From Platycnemis pennipes (lineage: Eukaryota; Arthropoda; Insecta; Odonata; Platycnemididae), in contig OW121854.1 in the NCBI GenBank assembly GCA_933228895.1, positions 59,190,609 to 59,254,608 on the forward strand: a stretch of DNA of 64,000 bases, read 5' to 3'. The position numbers were made by a program, and so were the translations under genes. Positions within the stretch are counted from its first letter, which is position 1. Each line of letters begins with the position of its first letter. The notes below the pieces were generated by a model. The model was not told the DNA's origin. It saw only the letters and a program-made list of their open reading frames with translations, and did not search any database. Shown here piece after piece: positions 24,877 through 34,975 of this stretch.

Positions 24877-25045
24877 AGCAAGATATTCCACAGAGAAAAA
24901 ATTCATTCGCCTTGGCTGGGACTCGAACCCGGACCCCCTGATTTTTTTTCTCTGTGAAATATCTTGACATTGTGGAATTTCAGCGGGTAATTCCGTTAAA
25001 GCTTTCGCGGCTAGTTCGCGAGCTTTGAATTTGTCTAGACGATGT
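24877..25045. mobile_element. Rearranged tRNA SINE with inverted arms
   Basis: Inverted arms 'agatattccacagagaaa' (24,880-24,897, full arm 24,877-24,901) and its complement (24,942-24,966) flank a minus-strand half tRNA (24,909-24,941), which keeps the B box 'gggttcgagtccc' and the 3' acceptor side. The SINE body follows on the plus strand (24,967-25,030) and matches the complement of 61,620-61,671. The head therefore points away from the body, opposite to the 61.7-kb copy, and its 5' half is missing. Confidence 0.7.
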
Positions 25046-26034
25046 GTCTTAAAACTGATCGAGGATGGTGTGGGCATTGGAAGTTTCTAAGAGTGTTATT
25101 TATTCTAGATGATTCTAAGGTGTAAAAACCTGCATACATGCTAAAAAAATATTAATTTTTCGCGTTCATTAACTCTACTGGACAATCTTTGGCCGACACA
25201 TACCTTTACTCGATCCCTGATGATATCATTTATTAGTCAGTTAGTCCATCTCTTCCCATAAGCTTTCTTGTCTGGAGTATTTTATTTCCTATCTACCGAG
25301 CAATTAAATAAATAATCTAGTTAAACCCTCATTGCCTGTTTTTCACCGTTTAAAGTAGTATCTGAAATGGAGTTAACGAGTTACATGTGATATTTGTAGT
25401 TAATTAATGCAAGTCTCACGAATTCAACAGAGTCAACACTCAACGGAGTCTAGCGTATTTGAGTGGCTGTGGAGATACTCATAATCAGATATATATCTGG
25501 AGGTAACAATGTACTGGCGATGACCATGGAACTTATGAAACCAAATGTTCGCCAACGAAAAATCTCAGCAGTAACGTGGACGCGAATGATAAACTAATTC
25601 CTTTGGTTACGCAATACGCATATAAAGCTTTTTAGGAGTGGTTCAAAAATTATTTGCATTATACCCTGCAAGAAGTGCAATGAAACATGGAAAAGTTTTT
25701 ATTTTGTTCTTTCGTCGTAATGATTTGCATAAAGGAAGTTCCATTGGGGATGAGACCTGAGGGAATGAATAAGTTTTATACTCTGGGTCAAAATGACTTC
25801 TCTCTGATACGGAGCGATGAAAGCATCTATATTTGGCATCGAGAGTAATACCGTGTATATAAAGGATTCGCTGTCCCAGAATATTAAAACAAGTTCCATT
25901 AATTACCGTTTTCTCCTTTTTATTCTATCTTTCAGGGGCATACGATGAACACCCCTGTTTTAACTCCTTTCCTATCTTTTGTATCAGACTTCATCTCATA
26001 CAGGCGCCCCATGAGCTCCTCTTAGTAAAAGGCC
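25046..26034. other. AT-rich spacer, nothing recognised
   Basis: No supported feature. Confidence 0.3.
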
Positions 26035-26400
26035 TACATCATCATCAGTCAGCAATCCTGAGATTGGTTTGACGCAGCTCTCCACTCAATTCTCCTATCA
26101 GCTAATCTCTTCATATTTACTTATTTCTTCTCTTTTGCATCCTTCATCACTTGTTTTATACATCTCATACGAGGCCTTCCTTTGCCATTCTTCTCGTTCA
26201 CTTTTTCTTCGACGATTGTCTTCATCAGGCCACCATATCTCATGATGTGGCCGATTAAGTAGTCCCGTCTTCATCTTAACTTTTCACCCACTTTTCTTAG
26301 TACTTGCTCGTTACTCTCTCGATCGATACATTAATCCTCCGAATACCGTGAGTACTGCAAACATTCCCACCTTTGTTAGTGCTCAAGCAACTAAATCACC
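26035..26400 (-). mobile_element. RTE/CR1-like LINE 3' end
   Basis: Non-LTR retrotransposon tail. On the minus strand the codons give, with frameshifts, 'LIGH', 'GGLMKTIVEEKVN', 'GKGRPRMR' and 'MKRLADRRIEWRAASNQS', followed by the 'tgatga'-like terminus. These blocks are the C-terminal region downstream of the reverse-transcriptase domain in many insect LINEs. It is a 5'-truncated, inactive copy, and the best guide to the seven sister fragments in this window. Confidence 0.75.
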
Positions 26401-27040
26401 CCACCTGCTTTCTTATGCCCATCTTCTTTAAAAAGTAGCCTCGCTTTCTCGCTAGATAATCTTGTTACTTTCGTTTTCGTAGGCAGGTTTAGGGATTCAC
26501 GGACTAGAAAAGTCACCAGCAGATGACTGATGTTTATCTAATGGATAAATTATGCTAAATTGTCAAAACGTACTGAAAGCCTGCATCATGTTGTAGTCAG
26601 TACTAAGAGAGTGTTCTTGTTCAAATACGAACGTAAAGAGCTTTATCTCTTTCAGAAATTAAAACGTTTTTTGCTCTCCCACCTTCGTCACCTCGAACGT
26701 TACTTAGTTCCCTAGTTATGTTACTGCTGGCTTTTGTTTTCTTTCATTCATCGCCACGGCATATATAATTGTAGATTTAATTTTAGTGCATGCACTAAAA
26801 ACTGCCGACCCAAGTTGAATATTGAAATAACGCTGGATCATTCCGTATCTAATCGATTTTTAATGTGCCGTGGACAAATTTCGTTACTGTAAAATTTCGC
26901 AAAGTAATAATCGTTAGTGATCCAAACACCCATGTCTCTTATTTGAGGTGCAGTTCGTCTTGTGCAAGGTATTCGAATGCTTAATAGTGGGAAGATATTA
27001 CACATGAGAAGATAACACATAGCAACAGTAATTTCAGCAA
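26401..27040. other. AT-rich spacer, nothing recognised
   Basis: No supported feature. Confidence 0.3.
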
Positions 27041-27567
27041 TTGCGGGTATAAATAAATGGCTGAATATGGCTATATTCTGACTCTGTACGCCTCCAAATT
27101 TCCGAGTCTTCATTGTCCCCCACTGAGGCCCAGTGTAGGAGTCTGGGAGGTGGAGTGGGCGGGTATCCCTCGCAGGGGCCTACTCCTCGATACGCTGGGC
27201 CCCATTGTGGACGCGAGCACGTGTATATCCCCACTCTGGCCTTCCCCACTTCTTTTCAATCCGAGCCGCCTTGCCGATCCGGGACTTCCGGGGCCCGCCC
27301 CGAGGGCTTCGCGGGGGAGAGTGGCGTCGGCAGGCGGGCGGTCGGGGTGGCAAGGTCCTCGTCTCTCTGCAGCGTCCCTCTCATCAGCTTCACTCCTGTT
27401 GCGACTTGCCCCAATATCTCCAGCGCAGCCTCGTCACAAGCGTGAGATATGGAATGGGGGGTTGCGCGGTGACGAGAGCGAGCCGAGTGAGTGTACAGCA
27501 TCCGAAGGTCCTTCTGTGCATGTCGTCCGCATGATTTTTGCACTGGCATTTTCCTGAGTAGGAACAT
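27041..27567 (-). other. GC-rich block with protein-like minus-strand frame
   Basis: The minus-strand frame 27,567-27,256 (103 codons) includes 'CDEAALEILGQVATGVKLM', an apparently amphipathic helix, then a Pro/Ala-rich acidic-basic linker. A second frame, ending in the same block, continues with Pro- and Trp-containing sequence. It reads less like low-complexity noise than the other GC islands and could be the 5' ORF of a retrotransposon or a host exon. I do not recognise it, and opposing frames on the plus strand (109-166 codons) are equally open, so confidence is low. Confidence 0.3.
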
Positions 27568-28882
27568 CCAAGGGGTCTGGTTGGTGTAGTAGCCACAGTA
27601 CTAGCCTCACACCACCAGAGTCTGGTCCCTAAACTGGCCCCTATACTGGTCTTGTGGAGAAAATTCGTGTTCAGGGTGTCTATTACGGAACTTCCGCCGA
27701 TAGGAGATATCGTACGATACCACTATCGAACGAAATGATGGAGGCTGTCTAACGTGCTATTACGGGTCGGGCGTTGCTTTCGTTCGATAAGCTTCGGCTG
27801 TCTTCGGGGAGTTATCGTACATCGGTGACGTTGTGTGACGTTGCAGAGGAAACAGCAGAAGATCTACGCTAACAAATGACGAACGATAACCCCAAACCGC
27901 AACATTGAGATCACGAAGTAAATATTTACAAACACTTTAAAACAAACGTGAATATTTAATTTCAGAATTTTATCTAGATTTAATTTGATTGTTGGCTTTC
28001 ATTACTCCCGTAATTCTTGCTGCATTGTTAGTTACGACACAAAACCATTCATATTAATGCTGTTAATCGTGCTATCTAATCGCCTTGTTTCATACCATCA
28101 TATAAAATGGACAGAAACGAAATTCACTAAATAAAAGGTCAGTGAGCAAAATGTTTATAATTATATTTGACAGTACTTAATATTTTTGACGATGTAGTTT
28201 AAAAGTCCCATGTTTTAACATGCATACAGCTTACGGTGACATAATTCATTCCATCCATTCCTCAATTTAACATCATAATAATTGTTAAACTTATCGTTCA
28301 TGCTATGCATTAAATATGGTTAACCTATAGCATCGAGCATGACAAGCATAACAATGGGAATATGACCCTCCTTCCTTCTGCAGCAATAGCAGCCAAGAGT
28401 ATAAGCCTTCCATTTCTTATACTTAAGCATAGCATTTAAAATGTAAAGCCTTTACACATCAGTCATGGTTTTCAAGCTCAAGTATTGGTAGATAACAAAT
28501 CGATACATCTTCTTCAACTACTCATTCACAATGCAAAAAGATTAATTTGTGTAAGAACATCATACGTTCAATATAGTTTACGAAGAGAAGTCACTGTATA
28601 AATTGTTGATACCTAATGTTGAATTTCCATTTGGGCATGGTAACTATGAAACCTTTTGCTTTACATTAGAGTAATCCTTGTCATCGAAACATATTAAGCC
28701 TGTCAGCATGTGAAGCCTCTTCCCCGTAATCACAGTCCCGAAATTCGCCTCGAATGTCTCTCAAGGGGTTGATTGGAAATCCAGCAAATAGTTTTAAAAT
28801 AAAAATATGTTGTTGTTACTGCCGTAAACGTACGGGATCAGCATCTAACAGCCATGCTGTAAAGTATTCGAAAGCAAAAAAA

Positions 28883-28966
28883 TTTGGACGTGGTCGGAAC
28901 CGAACATTCGTCAAAAATATTGATATCACGCCTTGAACCACTCGGCCACCGCTGTCGATAAGGGAT
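28883..28966 (-). pseudogene. tRNA-Ser/Leu-like sequence
   Basis: Minus strand contains 'gcggtggccgagtggttcaa', a very good A box and D arm of a class II (Ser/Leu) tRNA, followed about 50 bases later by B-box-like 'atgttcggttccgacc' that deviates from consensus. An acceptor stem and anticodon arm cannot be folded convincingly. It is probably a tRNA pseudogene or SINE head carried inside the TIR element. Confidence 0.5.
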
Positions 28967-29181
28967 TGCGCCCTGCAAAGAATTTATACGGAGTACAATT
29001 CTATGGTTGTATAAAACTCGATAGAAATCCTTTAAGAAGCCTGTTGAAAGAGTGGTTCTTGTAAACTACACAATAGATTGACGCATTAATAGTTGCGAGC
29101 TATGCCTCGTTACGCGATCTCATGCATTATGTTTCAGCGTTTACCTATACTTTGAGTGTAAAACAATTTGATGCAAATTCT

Positions 29182-29503
29182 CGCCACATTTCATTATAAC
29201 GTATATCAACTTGAAGTGCATACAATGATAATACTAATTTAACCATTAGAATACAGTATCCATCGTTATATTTGCTCATTTCTTTGAATAAACATCATAG
29301 GTGAACTCCCGAATTGAACGAGAAGAAATAATGTCATTGTAATTCTAATTCTCACCTCATTCCGTTATGAGGTATATCAGTTTGCAGTGCATTCAATAAT
29401 AATAGTAATGTAACCATTAGAATACAGTATCCATTGATATATTTGCTCATTTCCTTGAATAAATGTCGTAGGTGAACTCCCGTATCGAACGACAAGGGAG
29501 TTA
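29182..29503. repeat. Tandem duplication, two units of about 160 bp
   Basis: Unit 1 (about 29,182-29,324) and unit 2 (about 29,352-29,503) share 'accattagaatacagtatcc', 'atatttgctcattt' and 'aggtgaactcccg' in the same order, with about 85-90% similarity by eye. Unit 2 runs into the subterminal repeats of the TIR element. Confidence 0.75.
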
Positions 29504-29910
29504 CAGACGGTCCGTAACCCGCTGTAGGATATCGTGCTTTCAATAAGCCGCTACCGTTCGATATGAAGAACCGTAATAGCTTTATCGTACTATTTGCCCC
29601 GTAACGAACGACAACTCCTCCGCCGTATCGTCATATTTATCGAACGATATCAACAGACGGACCGTAATAGCATTTCAGTTGTCGAACGATTCGTATCGAA
29701 CGGAAACTACCTTACCGTTCGATAACTGCCTTATAGAAAGATCCGTAATAGACACCCAGTTCTCCGTTCGTCGGATGGAACATTTAGTCGTGATCCTCTT
29801 GGTGCCTTTCGTTAATGCTGATGCTGATGTTGACGCCGGTTTCTTTTCTCACTTCCTTCTTACCCTTCCATTCCCATCTTTGTACCTTCCCTTCTGATCT
29901 GAAGTGGCTA

Positions 29911-30107
29911 GAAGTGTGAGTATGGATTGAAAAACCACAGATGGAGGATTAAAAGAATTAGAATCAGAGTATGTTTAAAGTGAATTTGACCTGACAAAAG
30001 AACTGGTAAAAACACGAGTTTTCAGGAAAAAGTTAATGGGGTGAATGGAGGATTTTTTTAAATTTCTATGTCGAATAATATATGACTCGAAAGAAAATGC
30101 TATTGCA
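29911..30107. other. Spacer, nothing recognised
   Basis: Short AT-rich stretch between the SINE and a LINE tail. Confidence 0.3.
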
Positions 30108-30155
30108 TTTCATCATCGGTCAGCAATCCTAGGATTGGTTTGACGTATCTCTGTA
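30108..30155 (-). mobile_element. RTE/CR1-like LINE terminal 45 bases
   Basis: 'catcggtcagcaatccta' and 'ggattggtttgacgtatct' are the extreme 3' end of the LINE at 26,035-26,400, i.e. a very short 5'-truncated insertion. Confidence 0.65.
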
Positions 30156-30197
30156 AGAATAAATGACGGCAAGGGGAATGTCAATTTGGTGACAATC

Positions 30198-30295
30198 GTG
30201 GTTTCTAGGCCAGTAACGTGTCGGCATGTCAACCTAAGGGTCTGCGGTTCCAATATTTGGGGCATATTCCTCGGGCATATTTGTTGAGTTCATCT
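30198..30295 (+). mobile_element. Diverged tRNA-derived SINE head
   Basis: 'tctaggccagtaacgtgtcg' and 'aagggtctgcggttccaat' are spaced like the A and B boxes. Similar in layout to 9,130-9,235. Confidence 0.45.
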
Positions 30296-30634
30296 TAGTG
30301 TTAAGCATAGGATTAGGTTAGATGCAGTTTATCCTCGGTAGTGGAAGCATAATAAGACATAATTCAAATTCATTAATCCCTTAAAAAAATATTGCACCAC
30401 TATATCGGATCGGTAAGCAGAAACATAGGTATATTAATGCACGGAATGGCGGTGTGGATCCTCTATTAATATTGTTTTCCATATCGATATTATTTACGCA
30501 GATCAAGATTTTCAGGAACCAATCAACCAACCAACCTAAAGGGATGCTTAACGCATATTTGCGGTTTTCAGCCTTTGGCTGTTATGCGCGTTAGGGAATT
30601 AGCGTTTATGTGATGATGTTTATAAAGATGGATG

Positions 30635-30993
30635 TTACGTCGTTGATTGTAGAGCGGCCCGGGGCCGCCTATAGCGGAAGTGGGGGTTTTCGCCGTAGTC
30701 CCACATATAGTCTAGTGTGGAATTTGTTAATTTTCCTAGTGAGTTGTGGAATGATTCCGCAATGTGAAGTAGGTGAGTGTCGAGACTTGGAATATTTAAG
30801 TTATCCCTGATGTATTCATTGCGGACGAACCATGGGGCATCAGTAAGTTGTCGCAGAATTTTGTTCTGTACTACTGATAGGATCTTTAGTTGGTGGTTAG
30901 ATAGAGATCCCCAAGCCGGGTAGCCGTAGGTGAGGAGTGGTCTATGGTATTGTATAGCAAGACTTTTGTATGTAAGTTCATAGGGCTTCCTCT
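30635..30993 (-). pseudogene. Jockey-like LINE reverse-transcriptase C-terminus
   Basis: Minus-strand frame, open for about 118 codons from 30,993 to the TAA at 30,635-30,637. It shows the C-terminal blocks downstream of the catalytic palm in Jockey/CR1-group reverse transcriptases: 'RPLLTYGYPAWG', 'LKILSVVQNKILRQLTDAPWF', then 'VRNEYIRDNLNIPS' and a terminal basic 'RYRRPRAAL'. Catalytic motifs would lie further upstream and are absent, because the copy is cut off next to the start of the 8.6-kb TIR element (31,037). The protein would have acted in target-primed reverse transcription. No stop occurs within the preserved part, so the insertion may be comparatively young. Confidence 0.75.
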
Positions 30994-31162
30994 ATTTATG
31001 AGCGGGGAGATTGCCGCCGCCGCGGGAATGACATTACACTGTAAAAAAAGTTTTGGGTAAATACAATGAGAATCATTGGAAAATTTTGGTTGCTACGATT
31101 AAAACAATAAATATCATTGGAAAATTCAGTCTCTGGCTTAAACATTAAATATCATTGTATTT

Positions 31163-31439
31163 TTCCAACAAAGGTTACTGTATAAGCGCCGAAGCCTTCC
31201 CCCACCTCCGGCCCCGAGGCTAATGGCTTTTTCCGAGAAGCCGATGTATGTACAATGCTTCGGACTTCTTATTTTCTTCTCCCCCTTGTCCAAGCGCTCC
31301 CTTGCTATTGCAGTATGCCATGGCTTTGCCGTACGTCGACCACGTATTTGGACAGGGGAGACTTGTAGGTGTAGGTACGACTGGTTCTTTTCAAACCCAC
31401 TTTTCCACCTCCCCTCCCCCCTTTCACTAGCAGTCCTCA
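31163..31439. other. Left flank of nested Harbinger inside the big element
   Basis: GC-richer DNA between the left TIR and the Harbinger insertion. Open frames on both strands have no domain. It may hold the promoter region of the big element. Confidence 0.3.
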
Positions 31440-32274
31440 GGCCCGTATTCATAGTCCCAGTCTCAAGATTTGCTTGAGATCCATTTGAGAATTTGTGCGA
31501 TTCCGTATTCATAGTCACTATCTCAAGATCGACTTGAGATCGCGTTGAGCCAGATTGGAGATTTTGCCAAGACATCGATGGGGCAGTCTTGAGCCGATCT
31601 CAAGACCAACTTGCACCAATATGGCTGATGGCGTAACACCGAATATCGTTTTTAGATTCATTTATATTCCATACGCTTCGACGTTTTGGAGTTATTTTAA
31701 CTTATTTGTTGTTAACAATAAAGGCAAACCACATTTTAATTACTTTGACGGGTGAATACGATTGTTGTTATTTGTTTGGGATACCGCTTGAAAACACATT
31801 GGGTGAACGAACGCTCGAGCGCTAATGCAATTATTCTTGGCTATTATATACTATTTTTTGTATAATTAGGGTTTTTGGTGATATTATTTACATTATTTGA
31901 CGACGATTACTCTTGTAAAGTACGGTCTGGTGCTTTCCCGGATCTGGTGCGCATAAAATTCACAAAGTTTTCACGGGTGCTCCACCGGGTCAAGACTTCA
32001 TTCTCACTTGATGTGGATATATCTTTTGGAATACGCTCTTGATCTTGGCTTCGCTTAACACAGGTAAGAAATTGTTCTACTAGATCGTTTCCCGTTGCAA
32101 TTTTGACCAATTTAAGTCACTATATTGGATGACGATTACGATCAGTTTCATATTTGTAACTCTCCTGTTTTCTTATATTTTCTGACTCTGACATCCTCGA
32201 ATTTGATTCTTGGTGAAGTGATCTTGATTTTAGATGGGTAATGGTCGGTGTTTTGTACCATGATTTAGGAAATG

Positions 32275-33683
32275 ATGAATTTTTTGGACGAAGATGAAGA
32301 GAGAGTACCGAAGCGATATATTAGTGACAATGAGAACCCCATGGAATATTATTCGGACGAGGAATTTTACAGACGGCGCCTATGTTCAGAAGACACCGTT
32401 TGAAATGGTATTTACCTACTCCATTGTGGACATCGAAGAGGGCCAGTGAAACAGGGGTCTTCCAGTTCCAGAAATGCTACGACTGCTAGTTGCTCTAAGA
32501 TTTTATGCAACCGGAGACTTTCTGCAGGTGTGTATAAATATATTTATGCTGTCTGATTCACATTATATATTAGCGCTATTCTGATGCCAATATTGATAAT
32601 TTTCCCACAATTAACTTTTAGGTTTTGTGTTTGTAGTCAATGTACGGAATGAAAAATATGATTGCATAAAACATACACAGCCAATGCCAATATCACAAAT
32701 GGAAGTAATGGCATCGGCAATGAGTCAGCATTCATAAATTATGCAAAAAATGCAGTAGAAAGATAGTTATTAACGAGTGATTGAGGATATTTGGCATTAT
32801 ATGAATTCACTACCCATGGCAGGTGAAATAAATAGAAATACCTATACAATTAAATTCTATTAGCTAACAGAAAGTGAATTTAGTGAGTACAATACTGTGT
32901 CAATACTTTGTTCGTGAAGCAGGAAAACTTTATGTTGCAACATTTCTTCTTGTCTCTCCTGCCAGTGGTAGTAAGTTCACAGCATGTCCAAATATTCACA
33001 ACTACCCTGCATTAATAGTATAATTAGAGAACACTGCCGATATTTAATATGTTGGTGTAATTAGTAATTTAAAAATTATGTGGGATTTGCACATTGGCTA
33101 GAATCAAAGCAGTCTTAAACATTAATAAGCTATGAGAATAAGAAATAATTGCAAAGAAAATTAAACAGAACCTATAATCGTTCATTAATTTATTATAAAT
33201 TATAGGTTAATTATTTGGATAAGCACCTATAAAAAAGTATCAATTCTTTAGTAATTACCATAAGAAAATAAAGTGAAATGTCTCACCACATACTAATCAT
33301 TCTTTAGTAAATATGTGGCTAACTTTCTTGAGTGTTAGGAAAACTAAACAGAGCGCAGCTCAAATGCATGTGATATTCCACTATATATAACGTAGTTTTA
33401 ATTCGCGAAAGACATAAACGCTCTTTGGTAACAAAAAACTTATTTTCCAGGTGCAATTTAGCCAACATATGGACAAGGAATATCATTGAAAAGGAGTTCT
33501 GAAACAAAAGTTCCAGTGTCTTCGAAGAAAAATTGTAGCAAATATGAGGACAACACAAGTTTGTTGCTTGTACTGCACAATATTGGGGCACACTATCAAG
33601 ATCTATGAAATGTAATGGATGACGAATCAAACACAGTACCTGTGCCCCATGCAGCCCAAAACCACCAGGCATTACCCATCTAA
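32275..33683 (+). pseudogene. HARBI1-type transposase remnant
   Basis: PIF/Harbinger transposases cut and paste DNA with a DDE nuclease. The first exon (32,275-32,527) gives 'NPMEYYSDEEFYRRRLCSED' and, after a frameshift, 'NRGLPVPEMLRLLVALRFYA' followed by 'TGDFLQ', the highly characteristic N-terminal HARBI1 motifs. It ends at a CAG|GTGTGT donor. A last exon opens after 'tattttccag' at 33,451 with 'NLANIWTRNIIEKEF' and, in another frame, 'KQKFQCLRRKIVANMRTTQV', the C-terminal block that carries the final catalytic Glu region in the family, and stops at 33,681. The central catalytic part with the two Asp residues is not found between them. Stops and frameshifts make it inactive. Confidence 0.8.
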
Positions 33684-33811
33684 AATCAAAATTACTATGT
33701 GGAAATGTTATTAGGCAGTAGTTTATTCAAATCATTTTTCATTATAGGGTTGTAAATGAAGCAATTTTTACAATAGTTAATAAAACTAGGTTGTTTCAAT
33801 TTAATCAATTA

Positions 33812-34042
33812 TTATCTCTGAAAATGGTTACATTTGCTAAGTTGCTTTTGTAATATTGCCATTTGAAGCCTATGGAGTTCCCCTTTTCTCCTCTCCTCAA
33901 CCTCAAACGCCACTCTTTTTATTTCCTCCTCAAGCAGTCTCATCTTCTCCTTAGCCAACTCCACCATATATTTATGTTCGTTAGTTACTCGGCTTTCTAG
34001 CAGCAGAACTCTTTCACCACTTCCAGTTTTGGCTTCCCTAGT
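33812..34042 (-). pseudogene. Harbinger accessory (Myb/SANT-like) protein, C-terminal coiled coil
   Basis: Minus-strand frame open for 76 codons from 34,042 to the TAA at 33,812. It begins 'TREAKTGSGERVLLLESRV' and continues with a charged heptad-like helix, 'ELAKEKMRLLEEEIKRVAFE' then 'VEERRKGELHRLQMAILQKQ'. In PIF/Harbinger elements the second gene encodes a Myb/SANT-like DNA-binding protein whose C-terminus is such a coiled coil and which recruits the transposase to the ends. The DNA-binding half was not found upstream, where an in-frame stop occurs, so only the tail is preserved. Position and convergent orientation to the transposase fit this reading. Confidence 0.6.
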
Positions 34043-34975
34043 TTAATGTGGGTTTTGGCCTCTTCTCTCTTGCTGCACACCGATATCTTAGTTTTTTATC
34101 AGCAATTAATTTAAATATCATAATCTCATTGCAAAAGAAAATTGAGGCAGTTTCATTGATTGTTTACTAAAAATACGTCACATTGCTCTTATCTTATCAA
34201 TGTAATGATGAACTAATAGTGAATTAATGTTGTGACTTTCAGTGAATTCCCAACTTTTTTAAAGAGCTGAAATCCCGCTTTTTTTACCTACACTATATGT
34301 ACAATAAATGCTTGGTAATTTGAATTCCGCGGAACTCATGAATATCCCTAATTTTAACCAGTTTATCATTACGTCCATTGGTGCTATTATATATCATAGG
34401 TATTTGTTATAAAGGCTATACAATGTTCATGCTAGGCATTAAGATCATGCAATCTTTTGAGTTGTACATGGATAGTTAATCTAGCACACATAGGTTCTTT
34501 TCCTTCCGTTAATAAACATGAAAATTATGTTTCACCAGTATATTAGTCACCAGGTCATTACAACTCCAGCGATACTTCACTTCACCTAATTTTTTTTACA
34601 AGTTTCTGTTCAATCATAATTGATATTAATTAATGTGGAAGGCTATTTGTGCACTAATAATTAAAGCCACAAATAAAATTGCTGTATTATAATAGATGGA
34701 TATGCTCGCAATTGAATTGAAGCTGCTTTTCTTCTACAGAAAAGGGCTTGTTTATTCCCGCCATAATTTTAAGTTTACTCTCACCGTTCTTGCGGAGTCG
34801 TCACTTTTTCCGGTATAAAAAATAACGATATCCAAAATAACCGCGCATCGCTGGTCTCAAGCCGATCTCAGTCTTGAGATCGCGCTGAGAAACAACTATG
34901 AATACGGATGGCGGTCTCAGTCTCATCTCAGTCTTGAGCTGAGATCGACTCAAGACCTGACTATGAATACGGGCC

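Larger units (their letters stand above)
27675..29756. mobile_element. 2.08-kb non-autonomous TIR transposon
   Basis: Ends in the inverted repeat GGTGTCTATTACGG (27,675) and its complement (to 29,756), flanked by CAG on both sides (27,672-27,674 and 29,757-29,759), a 3-bp target duplication. Subterminal DNA is filled with copies of 'cgttcgata'/'tatcgaacg' and 'ccgtaatag' in both orientations (left 27,690-27,870, right 29,480-29,750), likely transposase-binding sites. The interior is AT-rich and holds a tRNA-like segment and a tandem duplication but no transposase, so it is non-autonomous. A 3-bp duplication fits PIF/Harbinger-type elements, but CAG is not the usual TWA target; superfamily unresolved. 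Confidence 0.8.
27574..29910 (+). mobile_element. tRNA-derived SINE split by a TIR element
   Basis: The SINE head 'ggtctggttggtgtagtag' starts at 27,574 and its upstream body runs to 27,674. The body resumes at 29,757 with 'ctccgttcgtcggatggaac' and 'cttggtgcctttcgttaatg', matching the SINE at 42,243 in order. The 2,082-bp gap is exactly the element at 27,675-29,756, so the SINE is the older insertion. Confidence 0.8.
31440..34975. mobile_element. Nested PIF/Harbinger transposon, 3.5 kb
   Basis: Terminal inverted repeats start GGCCCGTATTCATAGTC at 31,440 and end with its complement at 34,975. A second inward copy of 'ccgtattcatag' lies at 31,503 and its complement at 34,896-34,907, and 'ctcaagatcgacttgagat'-type palindromes fill both ends. 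It carries pieces of a HARBI1-type transposase (plus strand) and of the Myb/SANT-like accessory protein (minus strand), the usual convergent two-gene layout. No matching 3-bp target duplication is visible (flanks tca and tat), so one edge may be mutated or shifted. Confidence 0.8.

Noticed and set aside
31907..32110. 67-codon minus-strand frame inside the Harbinger element
   Set aside because: No similarity I recognise to transposase or Myb-like protein; probably chance.
33319..33672. 117-codon minus-strand frame inside the Harbinger element
   Set aside because: It is the shadow of the transposase C-terminal exon read on the plus strand.
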